40,878 bases of DNA from Chitinophaga pinensis (GTDB taxonomy: Bacteria > Bacteroidota > Bacteroidia > Chitinophagales > CAMDFR01): assembly GCA_945860705.1 (NCBI GenBank), contig CAMART010000028.1, positions 1 to 40,878 on the forward strand. The letters are read 5' to 3'. The stretch's first letter is position 1. Each line of letters starts with the position of its first letter. This document shows, piece after piece, positions 37,301 through 40,878 of this stretch. The position numbers were made by a program, and so were the translations under genes. The notes beneath the pieces are model-generated. The model saw only the letters and a program-made list of their open reading frames with translations. It did no database searches and was not told the DNA's origin.

Positions 37301-38795
37301 TTGGAGATATTAATCCTAATACCAATAAATTTTTACCAACTGTTCCATTAGAATTGCAAAAAGGATTTAATAAAAAACGTATTGACCATAGACATCATGC
37401 TTTAGATGCTTTAGTTATTGCATGTGCTACACGAAATCATATAAATTATCTCAACAATCAAAATGCTTTAGATAAAGATAAAAAGAAAGGTCAAGAAACA
37501 AGAGAGGATTTAAAAAGAACCTTATGTGACAAAAAATATAATGCTGACTCAGAAAAAAATTATCGTTGGATTTTTAAACAACCTTGGGATACTTTCGTAT
37601 TAGATGCAAAACATTCATTAGATACTACCATTATTAGTTTTAAACAAAACTTACGTGTAATCAATAAAACCGTGAATAAATATGAAAGTTATAAAAATGA
37701 GGATGGTACATTAAGATTAGATGAAAATGGTAAACCAGTAAAAGACATAATAAAACAAATCAAAGGTGATAGTTGGGCTATTAGAAAACCTTTACATACA
37801 CCAATGCCTTATTCAGAAAATAAATATCAATTTGATTTCCTTAAAATAAGTGAAAATTTAGGTAAAACATCATTAATAATCAATTTAGAAATTAAAGATA
37901 AAGTAATTTCACTACTAAACTCAAATGGTAATAAAATTGGATTAGTTCAAAAAATTCTAAAGTCAAATCCAATAGTTGCTAATAACGGGAAAACTGTAAT
38001 TGAAACAGAATACAAAATTAATAATACAAAATTCAGAAAGAGAAAACCTATAACAGATTTAGCAAATAGGAGTAGCCAAGGAGGAATCACATCATTAGAC
38101 GCAATGCTAAAAATATTAAATAAAATTTATGATTTTGAATTGAAAAAGCAATTATTTAAACATTTAGAAATTAATGGTAATGATATTGACAAAGCATTTT
38201 CAATTGAAGGAATTGAACGTTTTAATGAATTAAGAAAAATACCAGTTTACAAACTTCCGATAGCAGAATCAAGTTCAGAAAAATTTCGCATTTCAGAGAA
38301 TAATCGGAAAAGACATATGTTTTTTGAAGCAGAAAAAGGTACAAACTTATTTTTTGCTATTTATAAAGATGAAATTGGAAAAAGAAATTTTATAACTATT
38401 CCATTTAATGAAGTAGTAGAAAGCCAAAAACAAAGTGCTACATTAAATCAAAAACCTCAAAGTGTTCCACTTAAAAATGAAAAAGGAGAAGATTTAGTTT
38501 TTCATCTTTCGCCAAACGATTTAGTTTTCGTTCCTTCTAAAGAGGAAATAGAAAATCCTAATTTAGTTGATTTTAATATATTAAATAAAGAGCAAGTAAA
38601 TAGAATTTATAAATGTGTAAGTTTTAGTGGTGCTGATTGTTTTTTTGTAAGAAATGATATCGCAAGTTCTATTGTAAATAAAGTTGAATTTTCAACATTA
38701 AATAAAACTGAAAGAAGCTTTGAGGGAACTCAAATAAAATCATGTTGTTGGAAGCTAGGTGTAGATAGATTAGGCAATATTACAAAAGTAATAAA

Positions 38796-38799
<4 letters not shown>
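34336..38799 (+). CDS. cas9: Type II-C Cas9 (frame lacking RuvC-I unless frame is restored)
   Basis: Cas9 is the crRNA/tracrRNA-guided DNA endonuclease. The long frame (1487 residues from this ATG) has the Arg-rich bridge helix (FRGVRRLRERHLLRRERLHR, residues about 24-43), RuvC-II with Glu703 in HIELGRE, HNH with His825 in EIEHIIPQS and SNKV downstream, and RuvC-III with His1021 and Asp1024 in HHALDALV. A PAM-interacting C-terminus follows. RuvC-I and the true start (34220) are in another frame, one base off. If only this frame is made, RuvC is dead and the enzyme could at most nick through HNH. The frame is open upstream only to 34258 and has no standard start before 34336. Cas1 overlaps its stop by 4 bp. 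Confidence 0.93.
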
Positions 38800-40050
<1,251 letters not shown>

Positions 40051-40052
40051 AT

Positions 40053-40086
40053 AATAAAATCCTACCTCATAGGGTAGGATTTTATT
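40053..40086. terminator. Two-way terminator between cas2 and the CRISPR array
   Basis: AATAAAATCCTACC (40053-40066) and GGTAGGATTTTATT (40073-40086) form a perfect 14-bp stem with a 6-nt loop, 2 bp after the cas2 stop. Both ends are T/A-rich, so it can stop the cas transcript from the left and the crRNA transcript from the right. Confidence 0.8.
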
Positions 40087-40101
40087 AAAATCTTTGCATT
40101 T

Positions 40102-40157
40102 TTTTCTTTTCAATATTTGATATAACAACTTGGTAGACAATTTTATGTAGCACTTAG
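40102..40157 (-). repeat. Degenerate terminal CRISPR repeat and last spacer
   Basis: Minus-strand sequence ending at 40129 begins GTTGT and keeps scattered similarity to the first 22 nt of the repeat (CAAATATTG against CAAATTGTA). The 28 bp at 40130-40157 then have spacer size. This would be the leader-distal, decayed repeat. Similarity is limited. Confidence 0.4.
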
Positions 40158-40878
40158 GTTGTTTATCAATACGTCAAAGATACAATTTGAAAGCAATTCA
40201 CAACGAATAATAGAACGGTCAAATATTAAGCAAAGTTGTTTATCAATACGTCAAAGATACAATTTGAAAGCAATTCACAACATTTAATTTATCTAATAGT
40301 TCAGCTATTTGTTGTTTATCAATACGTCAAAGATACAATTTGAAAGCAATTCACAACAACTTCATCTCTCTCAAATAAGCTATTAAGTTGTTTATCAATA
40401 CGTCAAAGATACAATTTGAAAGCAATTCACAACTGAATTGTTGGCTAGATACTACTCCAATTGTTGTTTATCAATACGTCAAAGATACAATTTGAAAGCA
40501 ATTCACAACTTGGTCAAGCATCGTGTTGTTATGCATATAGTTGTTTATCAATACGTCAAAGATACAATTTGAAAGCAATTCACAACTGTCCTCTACTATT
40601 ATCTTATTCATAACCTGTTGTTTATCAATACGTCAAAGATACAATTTGAAAGCAATTCACAACTATTTTGAAGAGGTAAAATTGTTATAATCGTTGTTTA
40701 TCAATACGTCAAAGATACAATTTGAAAGCAATTCACAACAAAACTAATAAAGCAATAGAATTTAATAAAGTTGTTTATCAATACGTCAAAGATACAATTT
40801 GAAAGCAATTCACAACTAGGTAGAAAAAACGATTTAACATGTAATTGTTGTTTATCAATACGTCAAAGATACAATTTG
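40158..40878 (-). CRISPR. Type II-C CRISPR array, ten 47-bp repeats (last one cut by the edge)
   Basis: Repeats start at 40158, 40235, 40311, 40387, 40463, 40540, 40617, 40693, 40770 and 40847; the last shows 32 of 47 bp. All appear identical. Nine spacers of 29-30 bp separate them and all differ. Pairing to the tracrRNA shows that crRNAs come from the minus strand, so the leader and newest spacers lie past the right edge and the cas2 side is the old end. In that sense each repeat starts GTTGTGAATTGC, has TATCTTTG at positions 23-30, and ends AACAAC. I could not match any spacer to this window by eye. Targets are unknown. Confidence 0.98.

Noticed and set aside
40205-40846. Self-targeting spacers
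   Set aside because: I compared the spacers with the window by eye and saw no match. A proper search was not possible.
40158-40878. crRNA transcription from the plus strand
   Set aside because: The nexus-like segment and terminator follow the anti-repeat only on the minus strand, which fixes crRNAs to the minus strand. Plus-strand repeats have only TACAATTTG, with wrong spacing for TAnnTTTG.

Overview
The window comes from a low-GC member of the Bacteroidota. The evidence is a SHAMG-type giant surface protein with repeated Ig/nidogen-like modules, a PorE-like OmpA/PD40 protein, a Bacteroidota-type GlmU-family protein, a SecA of over 1100 residues, and recurrent promoter elements of the Bacteroidota type (-33 TTTG, -7 TAnnTTTG). 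Genes are tightly packed, and several convergent pairs overlap or lie within 5 bp. No rRNA or tRNA gene was seen, so the genus cannot be given.

Layout. 1-4082 (-): the N-terminal part of a giant secreted repeat protein that runs off the left edge. 4309-9876 (-): a likely operon secA-deoC-SPOR protein-M20 peptidase. 10097-14267 (+): an ABC permease, then two tandem TPR paralogues, of which only the second carries a histidine kinase. 14272-15936 (-): a class III aminotransferase and a small exported protein. 16176-19025 (+): glycyl-tRNA synthetase, a small membrane protein with a possible homopolymer frameshift, and a protein with two OmpA domains. 19029-29662 (-): seven closely spaced genes (GlmU-like, tpiA, prmA, a 1497-aa exported protein of unknown function, an SDR, a flavin monooxygenase, a DUF389 membrane protein). 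29769-32220 (+): a hotdog thioesterase and a PorE-like protein. 32210-33883 (-): an L,D-transpeptidase lipoprotein.

34042-40878 holds a type II-C CRISPR-Cas locus: a tracrRNA on the minus strand, then cas9-cas1-cas2 on the plus strand with overlapping genes, a 14-bp two-way terminator, and an array of 47-bp repeats with 29-30-bp spacers that continues past the right edge. The tracrRNA anti-repeat matches 23 nt of the repeat and shows that crRNAs are read from the minus strand, toward cas2. In that direction every repeat contains TATCTTTG, a perfect -7 promoter element, with a -33-like GTTG 18 nt upstream. The array therefore looks like a series of one-repeat, one-promoter units, as known in Neisseria but built from Bacteroidota promoter elements.

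The most striking anomaly is in cas9. The start codon and the RuvC-I motif (with catalytic Asp8) lie in a different frame from the remaining 1487 codons. One missing A in an A5 run near 34295-34299 explains this. The cause could be a sequence error, a real lesion that leaves an HNH-only nicking Cas9, or frameshift-controlled expression.
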